From: Sphingomonas sp. PL-96
GTDB lineage: Bacteria; Pseudomonadota; Alphaproteobacteria; Sphingomonadales; Sphingomonadaceae
Assembly (NCBI RefSeq): GCF_020707215.1
Contig: NZ_JAJFET010000003.1
Span: forward strand, 248,001 to 312,000
DNA: 64,000 nt
Reading direction: 5' to 3'
The notes under the pieces are model-generated. The model was not told where the DNA came from. It did no database searches and saw only the letters and a list, made by a program, of their open reading frames with translations. A program made the position numbers and the translations under genes. Positions 36,029 through 43,900 of the stretch are shown here, in pieces; position 1 is the stretch's first letter; each line of letters opens with the position of its first letter.

Positions 36029-38214
36029 GTCCGCACTCCCGCGGTCCGCCCGACTGCCCGGTCGTGCATCCAAGCGTCGAAATCGGCGGCCCGCATCGGG
36101 TGGCCGATCCAATAGCCCTGGCCGGTCCGGCAGCCGCTGGCCCGTAGCAGCGTCCACTGCGCCTCGTCCTCGATACCTTCCGCAAGCACATCCAGCCCGA
36201 GACCCGTGCCGAGCGTCGCGACCGCCGCGACGATCATGGCATCTGGTCCGCCTTCGGCAATATCCTTCACGAAACTGCGGTCGACCTTCAGGCGGGTGAG
36301 CGGCGTGTCCTTGAGCATGCACAGCGACGCATAGCCGGTTCCGAAATCGTCGAAAGCGATGCCCACGCCCTGGGCGTGAAGCGCAGAGAGTGCGCCAAGC
36401 TCTTCGGTGCTGCGATCGAGCATGACCTTCTCTGTGATCTCCAGCTCCAGGCCTGAGGCGGGAAGCCCGGTGCGGTCGAGGATGGCCAGAACCTCTTCTG
36501 CGAAGCCGCGGCTGTGCAACTGCGCGCCGAACAGATTTACGCCCATGCGAAAGGTGGAATGGCGCTGACGCCAGACCACCGCCTGCGAGCAGGCAGCCTC
36601 CAGCACCCAGGTGCCGACCGGAACCGCGAGCGGGCTGTTGTCGATCGTACCCAGGAAGTCGGCAGGGGTGAGCAGCCCGCGTTGCGGGTGGTTCCACCGG
36701 ATCAGCGCTTCGGCCCCGACCAGGTCGCCCGTGCCGAGGTCGACCTGCGGCTGGTAGAACAGCTCGAACTCACCTCGCGCGAGCGCCTGGACCAGCGGCT
36801 CGTGAAGTCCGTCGTTCTCCGCCGGATCGCGGCGCATCGCCTCCCCATGGACCCGCCGCGTGCGGCGCCCTTCGCGGCGCGCCTGTTGCAGCGCGCCGGC
36901 GGCCGCTTCCATCAGCGCGTCGGGCGTGTCCGCATGTTTGGGAAAGCAGGCGATACCGATGTGCGCCCCGAGGCGGACCGGCTGCTCCCCGGCTTCGGCC
37001 GGCGCAATGAGTGAGCCCAGGATGCGGTCGGCGACGATCAAGGCAGCGGATTGCGGTTCACCGGGCGTGGCAACGCGCAGCACGACGAACTCGGTGCCGA
37101 GCCGAGTGACCGTGTCGCCATGCCGGACGCTGTCCACCACACGTCCGGCAACTTCCTTCAAGACGAGATCGCGGACATGGCCGGGGTCGGCGGCATTGGG
37201 CTCCGGAAGGTCGGTCAGCCCGAGACGAAGCAGATGAACTTCGTCGCCACGCGCGGTATGCCCCTCCAGCCGGTCGATCAGCACCGCCAGGCTTGGCAGA
37301 CCCGTGAGCGCGTCCTGGCTCGCTGCCCGGTAGGCGAGATCGTCGGCACGATGGCGCGCCGCCCCGTCCCGCAGGACGACGTCATACCCTGCTCCGGCAT
37401 CTCGCCCGGTGCTGAGGAGGGACAAAGAGACGGGCAGCAACGCTCCGTCCTTCCGCCGGGCGTCGCTATCGAAGGGTTCGCCCACCGGCACATGGCGGCC
37501 AGGGTGGAAGGGCTTGTCCCGCGAGGCAGCCGGACCCTCGATCGCCGGCAGGAAGTCGGCGAGCGCGCGACCAAGCGCCTGCGAAGCGTCCATGCCTAGG
37601 AGGCGTTCGGCGGCGTCGTTCCAGAAGGTGATCCGGCCTTGGGCATCGGTGGAGACAATCGCATCGGAGGACTGAACCGCCAGCTGGCGGAAGCGGTGGG
37701 GGCCCTCCGCGTGCGCCCGTTCCAGCCTCAGGGCTTCCAGCTGTCCGAGCGCCTGCGCGCCTAGTGCGCGGAGTGCCTGGCGATCTCGTGCCGACAGGCC
37801 GTTGCGTGGCTGCGGGTCCACGACGCACAGCGTGCCGAGAACATGGCCCGAGGGTACGCGCAACGGCACGCCCGCATAGAAGCGGACATACGGCGGGCCC
37901 ACGACCAGCGGATTGCCTGCAAAACGAGGATCCAGCGTCGCATCCGGCACTACGAGCAGGTCGTCGCTTCCCAGCGCGTGCGAGCAGAAGGAGATGTCGC
38001 GATCGGTCCCGGATCGATCGATCCCGGTTCGCGCCAGGAAGATCTGCTCGCTTTCCCGCACCAGCGTGATCAGAGCGATCGGCGCATCGAAGCGCCGCGC
38101 GGCAATCGTTGCAATCTCCTGCAAGGCAGGGTCGGCAGCGAGGTCGCCCGGATCATAGTCCCGAACCGCACCCAGCCGGGCACCCTCGTCTGCACCAATT
38201 TTCGCTCGTCTCAC
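36025..38214 (-). CDS. c-di-GMP phosphodiesterase: GAF-PAS-GGDEF(degenerate)-EAL
   Basis: A 729-residue soluble protein with GAF (about 25-170), PAS (about 175-290), degenerate GGDEF (about 300-450) and EAL (about 470-720) domains. The GGDEF signature is changed to RLGTEF, so cyclase activity is unlikely. The EAL domain keeps its catalytic residues: GAEALIRW, VNLFGAQ (Asn), LEITEKV (Glu), FDDFGTGYASL, LKVDRSFVKD, AEGIED and RTGQGYWIG. It should hydrolyse c-di-GMP under control of the GAF/PAS sensors. It is the first gene of a two-gene transcript with the diguanylate cyclase and is divergent from the cellulose operon. Confidence 0.93.
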   Translation of the reverse strand: MRRAKIGADEGARLGAVRDYDPGDLAADPALQEIATIAARRFDAPIALITLVRESEQIFLARTGIDRSGTDRDISFCSHALGSDDLLVVPDATLDPRFAGNPLVVGPPYVRFYAGVPLRVPSGHVLGTLCVVDPQPRNGLSARDRQALRALGAQALGQLEALRLERAHAEGPHRFRQLAVQSSDAIVSTDAQGRITFWNDAAERLLGMDASQALGRALADFLPAIEGPAASRDKPFHPGRHVPVGEPFDSDARRKDGALLPVSLSLLSTGRDAGAGYDVVLRDGAARHRADDLAYRAASQDALTGLPSLAVLIDRLEGHTARGDEVHLLRLGLTDLPEPNAADPGHVRDLVLKEVAGRVVDSVRHGDTVTRLGTEFVVLRVATPGEPQSAALIVADRILGSLIAPAEAGEQPVRLGAHIGIACFPKHADTPDALMEAAAGALQQARREGRRTRRVHGEAMRRDPAENDGLHEPLVQALARGEFELFYQPQVDLGTGDLVGAEALIRWNHPQRGLLTPADFLGTIDNSPLAVPVGTWVLEAACSQAVVWRQRHSTFRMGVNLFGAQLHSRGFAEEVLAILDRTGLPASGLELEITEKVMLDRSTEELGALSALHAQGVGIAFDDFGTGYASLCMLKDTPLTRLKVDRSFVKDIAEGGPDAMIVAAVATLGTGLGLDVLAEGIEDEAQWTLLRASGCRTGQGYWIGHPMRAADFDAWMHDRAVGRTAGVRT

Positions 38215-38433
38215 GCGCTCACCCCAACAAGGGCTGCCGGGGGTAAAGCAAATTGGTTAAAATCTTGGTACGGCGCACCAGGATCCGACCTTTCGGGATC
38301 GCGTGGCAGACAAGCCGTTCTCGCCAAAGCAGAAACTTTTGCTATGGGCCTGATCCCGCAAACCGCGACCGAGTGGAAAATCGTTCTTTAACGAAGTCAA
38401 CGCTACGGCGATTCCGAACGAAGGGGACAGCCG
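38215..38433. promoter_or_regulatory. Divergent control region of the c-di-GMP and cellulose operons
   Basis: A 219-nt gap between divergent starts that must hold both promoters. It contains several inverted repeats: CGGGATC (38294-38300) with GATCCCG (38352-38358), an alternative overlapping hairpin formed by GGATCCGACCTTTCGGGATC, and TCGTTctttAACGA (38381-38394) just before the first cellulose gene. The mutually exclusive hairpins could form a structured leader. No known riboswitch consensus was matched. The first cellulose gene has a good ribosome binding site (GAAGGGGACAG). Confidence 0.45.
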
Positions 38434-38832
38434 ATGCGGCAGGACGCGAAAACATTGCTCGATCGCCTGGATCGGCAGCATCTCGATTACCAGGATTTCA
38501 CCGCGGCAGCCGAAGAGATCGAGCTGTGGCCGCTGTTCCAGGCGCTGCTGCGCGACCCACGCATTGTCGGCAATCGCGAGCAGCCGGCGTCTGCCGCGGC
38601 CGTGTCTGCGGGGCCAAATATTCTGCGGCCCGAAGCTGCGCCTGCGCATTCGGAGGTCACCGCGCCACCGGCTCCGCAGTCTGCTCCGCAGCCGGCGCCG
38701 CCGCCGCAGCATCCCGCCGCCGCTCTGTTCGGCCGCTACGGGCGGGAAACCGCTCCCGAGCCGGCATCCCAGCCGCCGCGTGAGCCGGACCTTCGCAACT
38801 TCCTGCATCAGCTCGGAAAGGGCCGCGCATGA
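38434..38832 (+). CDS. BcsR/BcsP-like accessory protein of cellulose synthesis
   Basis: A 132-residue protein with a short N-terminal helical segment (DYQDFTAAAEEIELWPLFQAL) that resembles the BcsR/BcsP motif. A long Pro/Ala-rich disordered stretch (about 50-110) and a short conserved C-terminal helix (DLRNFLHQLGKG) follow. As the first gene of the bcs operon, overlapping bcsQ by 4 nt (ATGA), it fits the proline-rich BcsP type, which works with BcsQ in positioning the synthase. The sequence is too low in complexity for a firm family call. Confidence 0.65.
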   Translation: MRQDAKTLLDRLDRQHLDYQDFTAAAEEIELWPLFQALLRDPRIVGNREQPASAAAVSAGPNILRPEAAPAHSEVTAPPAPQSAPQPAPPPQHPAAALFGRYGRETAPEPASQPPREPDLRNFLHQLGKGRA

Positions 38833-39539
38833 CCTTGATCCTGTTGCGGTCGCCCAAGGGTGGCGTCGGCACCACTTTCCTGACGGCGCGGCTGGCGATG
38901 TCGCTTGCCGATCGCGGGCACCAGGTCTCGGCCGTCGACTGCACCGCCCAGGAGTCGCTCAAGCTGTTCTTCGGCCTGTCGCCCTCGCAGACGCTGGAGA
39001 TGCTGGACGGGGAGGCGACACCGGACGCTGTTGCCGGGGTCGAGCTGTTCCAGGCCTATCCCGATCAGGATGCAGCGGGCATCGCCGAGCAACTGCTGGC
39101 GCGGGCGAGCGATGATCGCATCTGTCTGGTGGATCTCGGCACGGCGGGGCCAAAGCTTCGCGACCAGCTGCTGCCGCACGCCACGCTCGAGATCTGTCCG
39201 CTGGCGCCGTCGCCGGTATCGCTCGCCGCGCTGACCAAGGTCGACACCTCGGCTTCGGTCCTGTCGCTCACCCGCACCGCCTTTGTGCTCAACATGATGG
39301 ATGATCGTCGCCGCCTGTCGAACGACATCCACAATCTCGTGCGGACGCTGTTGGGTGAGCAACTGCTTGGAACGGTGCGCCGGGACGAGGCAGTGATGGA
39401 GGCATTGGCCGCAATGAAGCCGTTGGCGACCGTCGCGCCGGCGAGCGCCGCGCTCGCCGACGTCGCCAAGCTCACCGATGCGGTGATCGCACGGTGCGAC
39501 CTGAGTCCGACTGGGGTCTTGCGGGACGCCGCTGCATGA
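38829..39539 (+). CDS. bcsQ: BcsQ, ParA/MinD-like ATPase of the cellulose operon
   Basis: A 236-residue SIMIBI ATPase. The deviant Walker A is at the N-terminus (RSPKGGVGTTFLTARLAMSL). Later motifs are VSAVDCTAQ and CLVDLGTAGPKLRDQLL (switch/Walker B region). BcsQ proteins help localise the cellulose synthase complex, often at a cell pole. The second residue of the usual Asp in the A' motif is kept (VDCTAQES). It overlaps both the upstream gene and bcsAB by 4 nt. Confidence 0.9.
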   Translation: MTLILLRSPKGGVGTTFLTARLAMSLADRGHQVSAVDCTAQESLKLFFGLSPSQTLEMLDGEATPDAVAGVELFQAYPDQDAAGIAEQLLARASDDRICLVDLGTAGPKLRDQLLPHATLEICPLAPSPVSLAALTKVDTSASVLSLTRTAFVLNMMDDRRRLSNDIHNLVRTLLGEQLLGTVRRDEAVMEALAAMKPLATVAPASAALADVAKLTDAVIARCDLSPTGVLRDAAA

Positions 39540-42500
39540 GCCAAGGGGCGATGATGTCCGAGCCCGCGTCGCGGTTTTCGCGCGTGGCGCGCGTGCTGAT
39601 TGCCGTGCCGGCATTGCTGGCGGTGATCGGCGTCCTGCTGATTCCGCTCGACTTCCGCACGCAGTGGATCTTTGCGGGCACGACCATCATCGGGGCGTTG
39701 CTGATCGGCCGCAACAAGTCGCGCCGCGGCACGCTTGCCATCGCCGTCCTCTCGCTGCTGATGTCGACCCGCTACATGATCTGGCGGACCACGACGACGC
39801 TCGAATTCGGCTCGGTGTACGAGATGGCGCTCGGCCTCGGCCTGTATCTGGCGGAGGTCTATGCCTGGGTGATCCTGGTGCTGGGCTTCCTTCAGACCAG
39901 CTGGCCGCTCGACCGTCCGGTGATCGAGATCGAGGGCGAGCCGGACAGCTGGCCGATGGTCGACCTCTACATCCCGACCTATAATGAAAGCCTCGAGATC
40001 GTCCGCAACACCGCCTATGCGGCGATGGACATGGACTATCCACGCGACCGGTTCCGGGTGTTCATCCTGGACGATGGTCGCAGGCCCGAGTTTCGCGCCA
40101 TGGCGCGCCAGGTAGGCTGCGGATACCTGACCCGCACGGACAATCTGCACGCCAAGGCCGGCAACATGAACGCCGCGCTGCGCAAGACCGATGGCGAGCT
40201 GATCGCGATCTTTGACTGTGACCACGTGCCCACCCGCGCTTTCCTGCAGCTCACCGTCGGGTGGTTCCAGAAGGACGCGAAGCTCGCGCTGCTGCAGACG
40301 CCGCACCATTTCTATTCCCCCGATCCGGTGCAGCGCAACCTCGCCGGCGCCGCCGACATGCCGGGGGAGGGCGACCTCTTCTACGGCGCGGTGCAGCGCG
40401 GCAACGACCTGTGGAACGCGACCTTCTTCTGCGGCTCGTGCGCGATCATCCGCCGCGAGGCCTTGATGCAGACCAATGGTTTCGCCGGTGAGACGGTGAC
40501 CGAGGACGCGCACACCGCCCTCAAGCTGCAGCGCATGGGCTGGAACACCGCCTATATCGGCGCGCGGCTGTCCGCGGGCCTCGCGACCGAGCGGCTGGTG
40601 CTGCACATCGGGCAGCGCATCCGCTGGGCGCGCGGCATGACCCAGATCATGCGCATCGACAATCCGCTGTTCGGGCCTGGCCTGAAGTGGCAGCAGCGGC
40701 TTTGCTACATCAACGCGATGCTGCACTTCCAGTTTCCGCTACCGCGCATCGTGTTCCTGACCTCGCCGCTCGCCTATCTGATCGCGGGCGCGAACATCAT
40801 CCACGCCTCGGCCGGGCTGATCTTCGCTTATGCGGCGCCGCACCTGTTCCTGGCCATGCAGTCGAGCGAACGCATCCAGGGCGGCGAGCGCCGTCCGTTC
40901 TGGGGCGAGATCTATGAGACGCTGCTGGCGTTCCACCTGGTCAAGCCGACCGTCTACACGCTGTTCCGCCCGCACGAGGGCAAGTTCAACGTGACCGACA
41001 AGGGCAGCTTGCTCGACCGTACCTATTTCGATCTGGCGACGGTCAAGCCGCACCTGATCACGATCGGCCTGCTGCTGTTCGGCATCGCGTTCGGCTTCGT
41101 CCGCCACTTCATTCCCGGCGAATTCCATGTGCAGATGGACACGCTGCTGCTGAACACCGCCTGGGCGCTGTTCAGTGTCGTGATCCTGCTGGCAGCGGTG
41201 TCCGTCGCGCGCGAACGGCGGCAGACGCGAACGCATATCCGGCTTCCGGTGAAGCTGCCGGTCACGGTGTATCTGGACGATGGCTATGTGCTCGATGGCA
41301 CGACCAACGACGTGTCGCTGGGGGGACTGTCGCTGAGCCTTCCGGAGGGCGTGTCGCTGGCGGGGCGCACGGTCACCGACGTGGCACTGCCGATGGGAGA
41401 CGACATGCTGACGTTGCCGGTGGAAACGATGCGTACACGGGGGTCTGATGCCTTTCTCCGCTTTCCTGAACTGCCGCCCGATCGTATCCGCCTGCTGGTG
41501 CGCGCGGTGATGGGGCGCGCCGATGCGTGGCAGCCATCGGGTCCGCACCCGACGATTTCCGGCTTCCGTTCGCTCGCGCACATCACTGCGATTGACCTGG
41601 GAACGCTGCGCAACATCTTCCGCCGCGAGCCAAAGGTGAAGGCCGGAGAGGCCGCGCCGCTCAAGGCTGCTGCCGCGATCGCGCTTGCGCTTCTGGGCGC
41701 GGGCATGTTCACGCCTGATGTCGCCCGCGCGCAGGTGGCGCCCGAGACGGTCGAGCCTGCTGTCGCGCCCGCCGCTAACGGATCCACCCGCCAGGTGCGC
41801 CTGACGCTGCGCGATCTTCAGCAGCGCCAGCCGATCCGGCTTGGCAGCACCCATGGCGAGATTGGTATCCCGTTCGGCGTGCGCTCGGACGCGGTCGTGA
41901 CCGCAGCGACGATGACGCTGACCTTCGCCTATTCGCCCGCGCTGCTCGGCGACCTCAGCCAGATGGTCGTGCTGGTGAATGGCGAAACCGTACGCACCAT
42001 CCCGCTGGTGCGGGAGACCGCGGGCGGGACGCAGGTGACCTTTGCGGTCGACCCTGCGCTGTTCCTGCCTGGCGACAATCGCCTGAACCTGCGCTTCCTG
42101 GGCCATTATGCCCGGGACTGCGAGGATCCGTTCCACAGCTCTTTGTGGGCGAACATCAGCAACACGCGCACCTATCTGGACCTGAGCGTGCAGCCGCTGC
42201 CGCTCGACCCCAATCTGTCGCGCTGGCCGGCGCCGTTCGTCGACCGTGCCGATCCGCGCGCGCTGAACCTGCCGTTCGTGTTCCTGAGCACGCCGACCGC
42301 CGGCGAGCTGGAGGCGGCCTCCACGCTGGCTTCCTGGTTCGGCAGCCTGGCGAGCTATCGCGGCTTCTCCTTCCAGCCCCGCTACAACCAGCTGCCGCGC
42401 GGCAATGCCGTGCTGTTCCTGACCAACAACCGCCGGATGGGCGACTTCGGCGGCAACATCCAGGGGCCCTCCGCGTCGGTGGTGCGCAACCCTGCCGATC

Positions 42501-43900
42501 CGTCGGGCACGCTGCTGCTGGTCATGGGCCGCGACGACCGCGAGCTGAAGCAGGCTGCGGCGGCCCTGGCGCTCAGCCGCGGCCTGGTGGGTGGGGCGAA
42601 CGCCTCCTTCGCCGGCGTCCGCATCCCGTCCATGCCGCGCTACAGTGCGCCGCGCTGGCTGCGGACCGACCGCCCGGTGAAGCTGGGCGAGTTCACCCAG
42701 GCCTATGCGCTCCAGGGGCAGGGGCTTCCCCCGGGGCCGCTCACCACGTCGTTCCGCGTTGCGCCGGACCTGTTCTTCTGGCCGCGCCAGGGGGGCGACC
42801 TGCGCCTGCACTATCGTTACCCGGGCGCGCCCTGGCTGGATCGTGCCGCCTCGCGGCTCGATGTCTCGATCAACAACCAGTATCTGGGTACCCAGGCGCT
42901 GCGCGGCTCTCCGTGGTGGCGGCGACTGATCGGGGACGAAGCGGCAGAGTCCTATACCTCGACCGCCGATATCGTGCTGCCGGACTATAACCTGTTTGGG
43001 CAGAACCAGCTGATCCTCGACTACAACCTGATCGTTGCCGACAAGAAGCGGTGCGAGGGGACGCTGCCGGACAATGTGCGGGTCAGCATCCTGCCGGACA
43101 GCACGATCGACCTCGGCCACGCCTATCATGCGATCCGCATGCCGGACCTCGCGACCTTTGCCGGTGCGGGCTATCCCTTCACCATCCGCCCGGACCTTGG
43201 TGAGACGGTGGTGATGGTCGGCCCCAACCCGGCACCGGCAACGGTTGAGGCGTTGCTCGCGGTCATGGGCCGTCTGGGTGACTCGACCGGAGCCGCCGCC
43301 ACGCAGGTGACGGTGCTCACCGGGGGTACGTCCGATCGTGCGACCGGCAAGAACATCCTGATGGTCGGGGACCTGAGCCTCGCCAGCGGCTCGCTGTTTG
43401 CGGACGCGCCGGTGCGATACGAGAACGGCCGGCTGCAGGTGCACAAGCGCGGGCCGATCATGCAGGCGATCCAGCTGGTGTCGCCCGACGATCGCGATCC
43501 CGAGGAGCAGGTAGACGAGGCGCTCTACAGCACGGACAACTTCACCGGCATCGTGAGCTTCCAGTCGCCCTATGACGACGATCGCACGGTGGTGGCCCTG
43601 CTCGCCAACGATCCCGTCAACCTGCCCCAGATGGTGGCGGGCCTTGCGGACGTGAAGATCAACGCAGCGGTGCAGGGCGACGTGTCGATCTTCACGGGCG
43701 ACGGCATGAGCAGCTTTGCCGTCGGCGGCCGCTACTGGGTGGGCTCGCTGCCGATCTGGATGAAGGCGGCCTACTGGTTCAGCCAGCGGCCGTGGCTGCT
43801 GGCACTTGCGGGTATCCTGACGGCGATCCTGCTGTCCTGGCCGGCCTATTTCTTGCTCAAGCGACAGGAGCGCAAGCGGCTCCAGGCGGTGGAAAAGTGA
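39536..43900 (+). CDS. bcsAB: BcsAB, fused cellulose synthase catalytic and periplasmic subunits
   Basis: A 1454-residue fusion. BcsA part (about 1-690): N-terminal TM helices, GT2 core with DCD at 227-229, TED at 322-324 and QRIRW at 360-364, more TM helices including the gating-loop motif KFNVTDKGS, and a PilZ domain near 560-660 (RRQTR, then NDVSLGGLSL) that binds c-di-GMP. A signal-like hydrophobic segment at about 708-735 opens the BcsB part, which contains flavodoxin-like and carbohydrate-binding segments and ends in one TM helix (WLLALAGILTAILLSWPAYF). UDP-glucose is polymerised and cellulose extruded. The fusion recalls acetic-acid-bacterium AcsAB. The ATG at 39536 overlaps the bcsQ stop; ATGs at 39551 and 39554 are alternatives. 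Confidence 0.95.
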   Translation: MSQGAMMSEPASRFSRVARVLIAVPALLAVIGVLLIPLDFRTQWIFAGTTIIGALLIGRNKSRRGTLAIAVLSLLMSTRYMIWRTTTTLEFGSVYEMALGLGLYLAEVYAWVILVLGFLQTSWPLDRPVIEIEGEPDSWPMVDLYIPTYNESLEIVRNTAYAAMDMDYPRDRFRVFILDDGRRPEFRAMARQVGCGYLTRTDNLHAKAGNMNAALRKTDGELIAIFDCDHVPTRAFLQLTVGWFQKDAKLALLQTPHHFYSPDPVQRNLAGAADMPGEGDLFYGAVQRGNDLWNATFFCGSCAIIRREALMQTNGFAGETVTEDAHTALKLQRMGWNTAYIGARLSAGLATERLVLHIGQRIRWARGMTQIMRIDNPLFGPGLKWQQRLCYINAMLHFQFPLPRIVFLTSPLAYLIAGANIIHASAGLIFAYAAPHLFLAMQSSERIQGGERRPFWGEIYETLLAFHLVKPTVYTLFRPHEGKFNVTDKGSLLDRTYFDLATVKPHLITIGLLLFGIAFGFVRHFIPGEFHVQMDTLLLNTAWALFSVVILLAAVSVARERRQTRTHIRLPVKLPVTVYLDDGYVLDGTTNDVSLGGLSLSLPEGVSLAGRTVTDVALPMGDDMLTLPVETMRTRGSDAFLRFPELPPDRIRLLVRAVMGRADAWQPSGPHPTISGFRSLAHITAIDLGTLRNIFRREPKVKAGEAAPLKAAAAIALALLGAGMFTPDVARAQVAPETVEPAVAPAANGSTRQVRLTLRDLQQRQPIRLGSTHGEIGIPFGVRSDAVVTAATMTLTFAYSPALLGDLSQMVVLVNGETVRTIPLVRETAGGTQVTFAVDPALFLPGDNRLNLRFLGHYARDCEDPFHSSLWANISNTRTYLDLSVQPLPLDPNLSRWPAPFVDRADPRALNLPFVFLSTPTAGELEAASTLASWFGSLASYRGFSFQPRYNQLPRGNAVLFLTNNRRMGDFGGNIQGPSASVVRNPADPSGTLLLVMGRDDRELKQAAAALALSRGLVGGANASFAGVRIPSMPRYSAPRWLRTDRPVKLGEFTQAYALQGQGLPPGPLTTSFRVAPDLFFWPRQGGDLRLHYRYPGAPWLDRAASRLDVSINNQYLGTQALRGSPWWRRLIGDEAAESYTSTADIVLPDYNLFGQNQLILDYNLIVADKKRCEGTLPDNVRVSILPDSTIDLGHAYHAIRMPDLATFAGAGYPFTIRPDLGETVVMVGPNPAPATVEALLAVMGRLGDSTGAAATQVTVLTGGTSDRATGKNILMVGDLSLASGSLFADAPVRYENGRLQVHKRGPIMQAIQLVSPDDRDPEEQVDEALYSTDNFTGIVSFQSPYDDDRTVVALLANDPVNLPQMVAGLADVKINAAVQGDVSIFTGDGMSSFAVGGRYWVGSLPIWMKAAYWFSQRPWLLALAGILTAILLSWPAYFLLKRQERKRLQAVEK

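Noticed and set aside
38255..38400. Possible c-di-GMP (GEMM) riboswitch before the cellulose operon
   Set aside because: A GCCAAAGC stretch drew attention, but the conserved GEMM core and tetraloop-receptor arrangement could not be matched.
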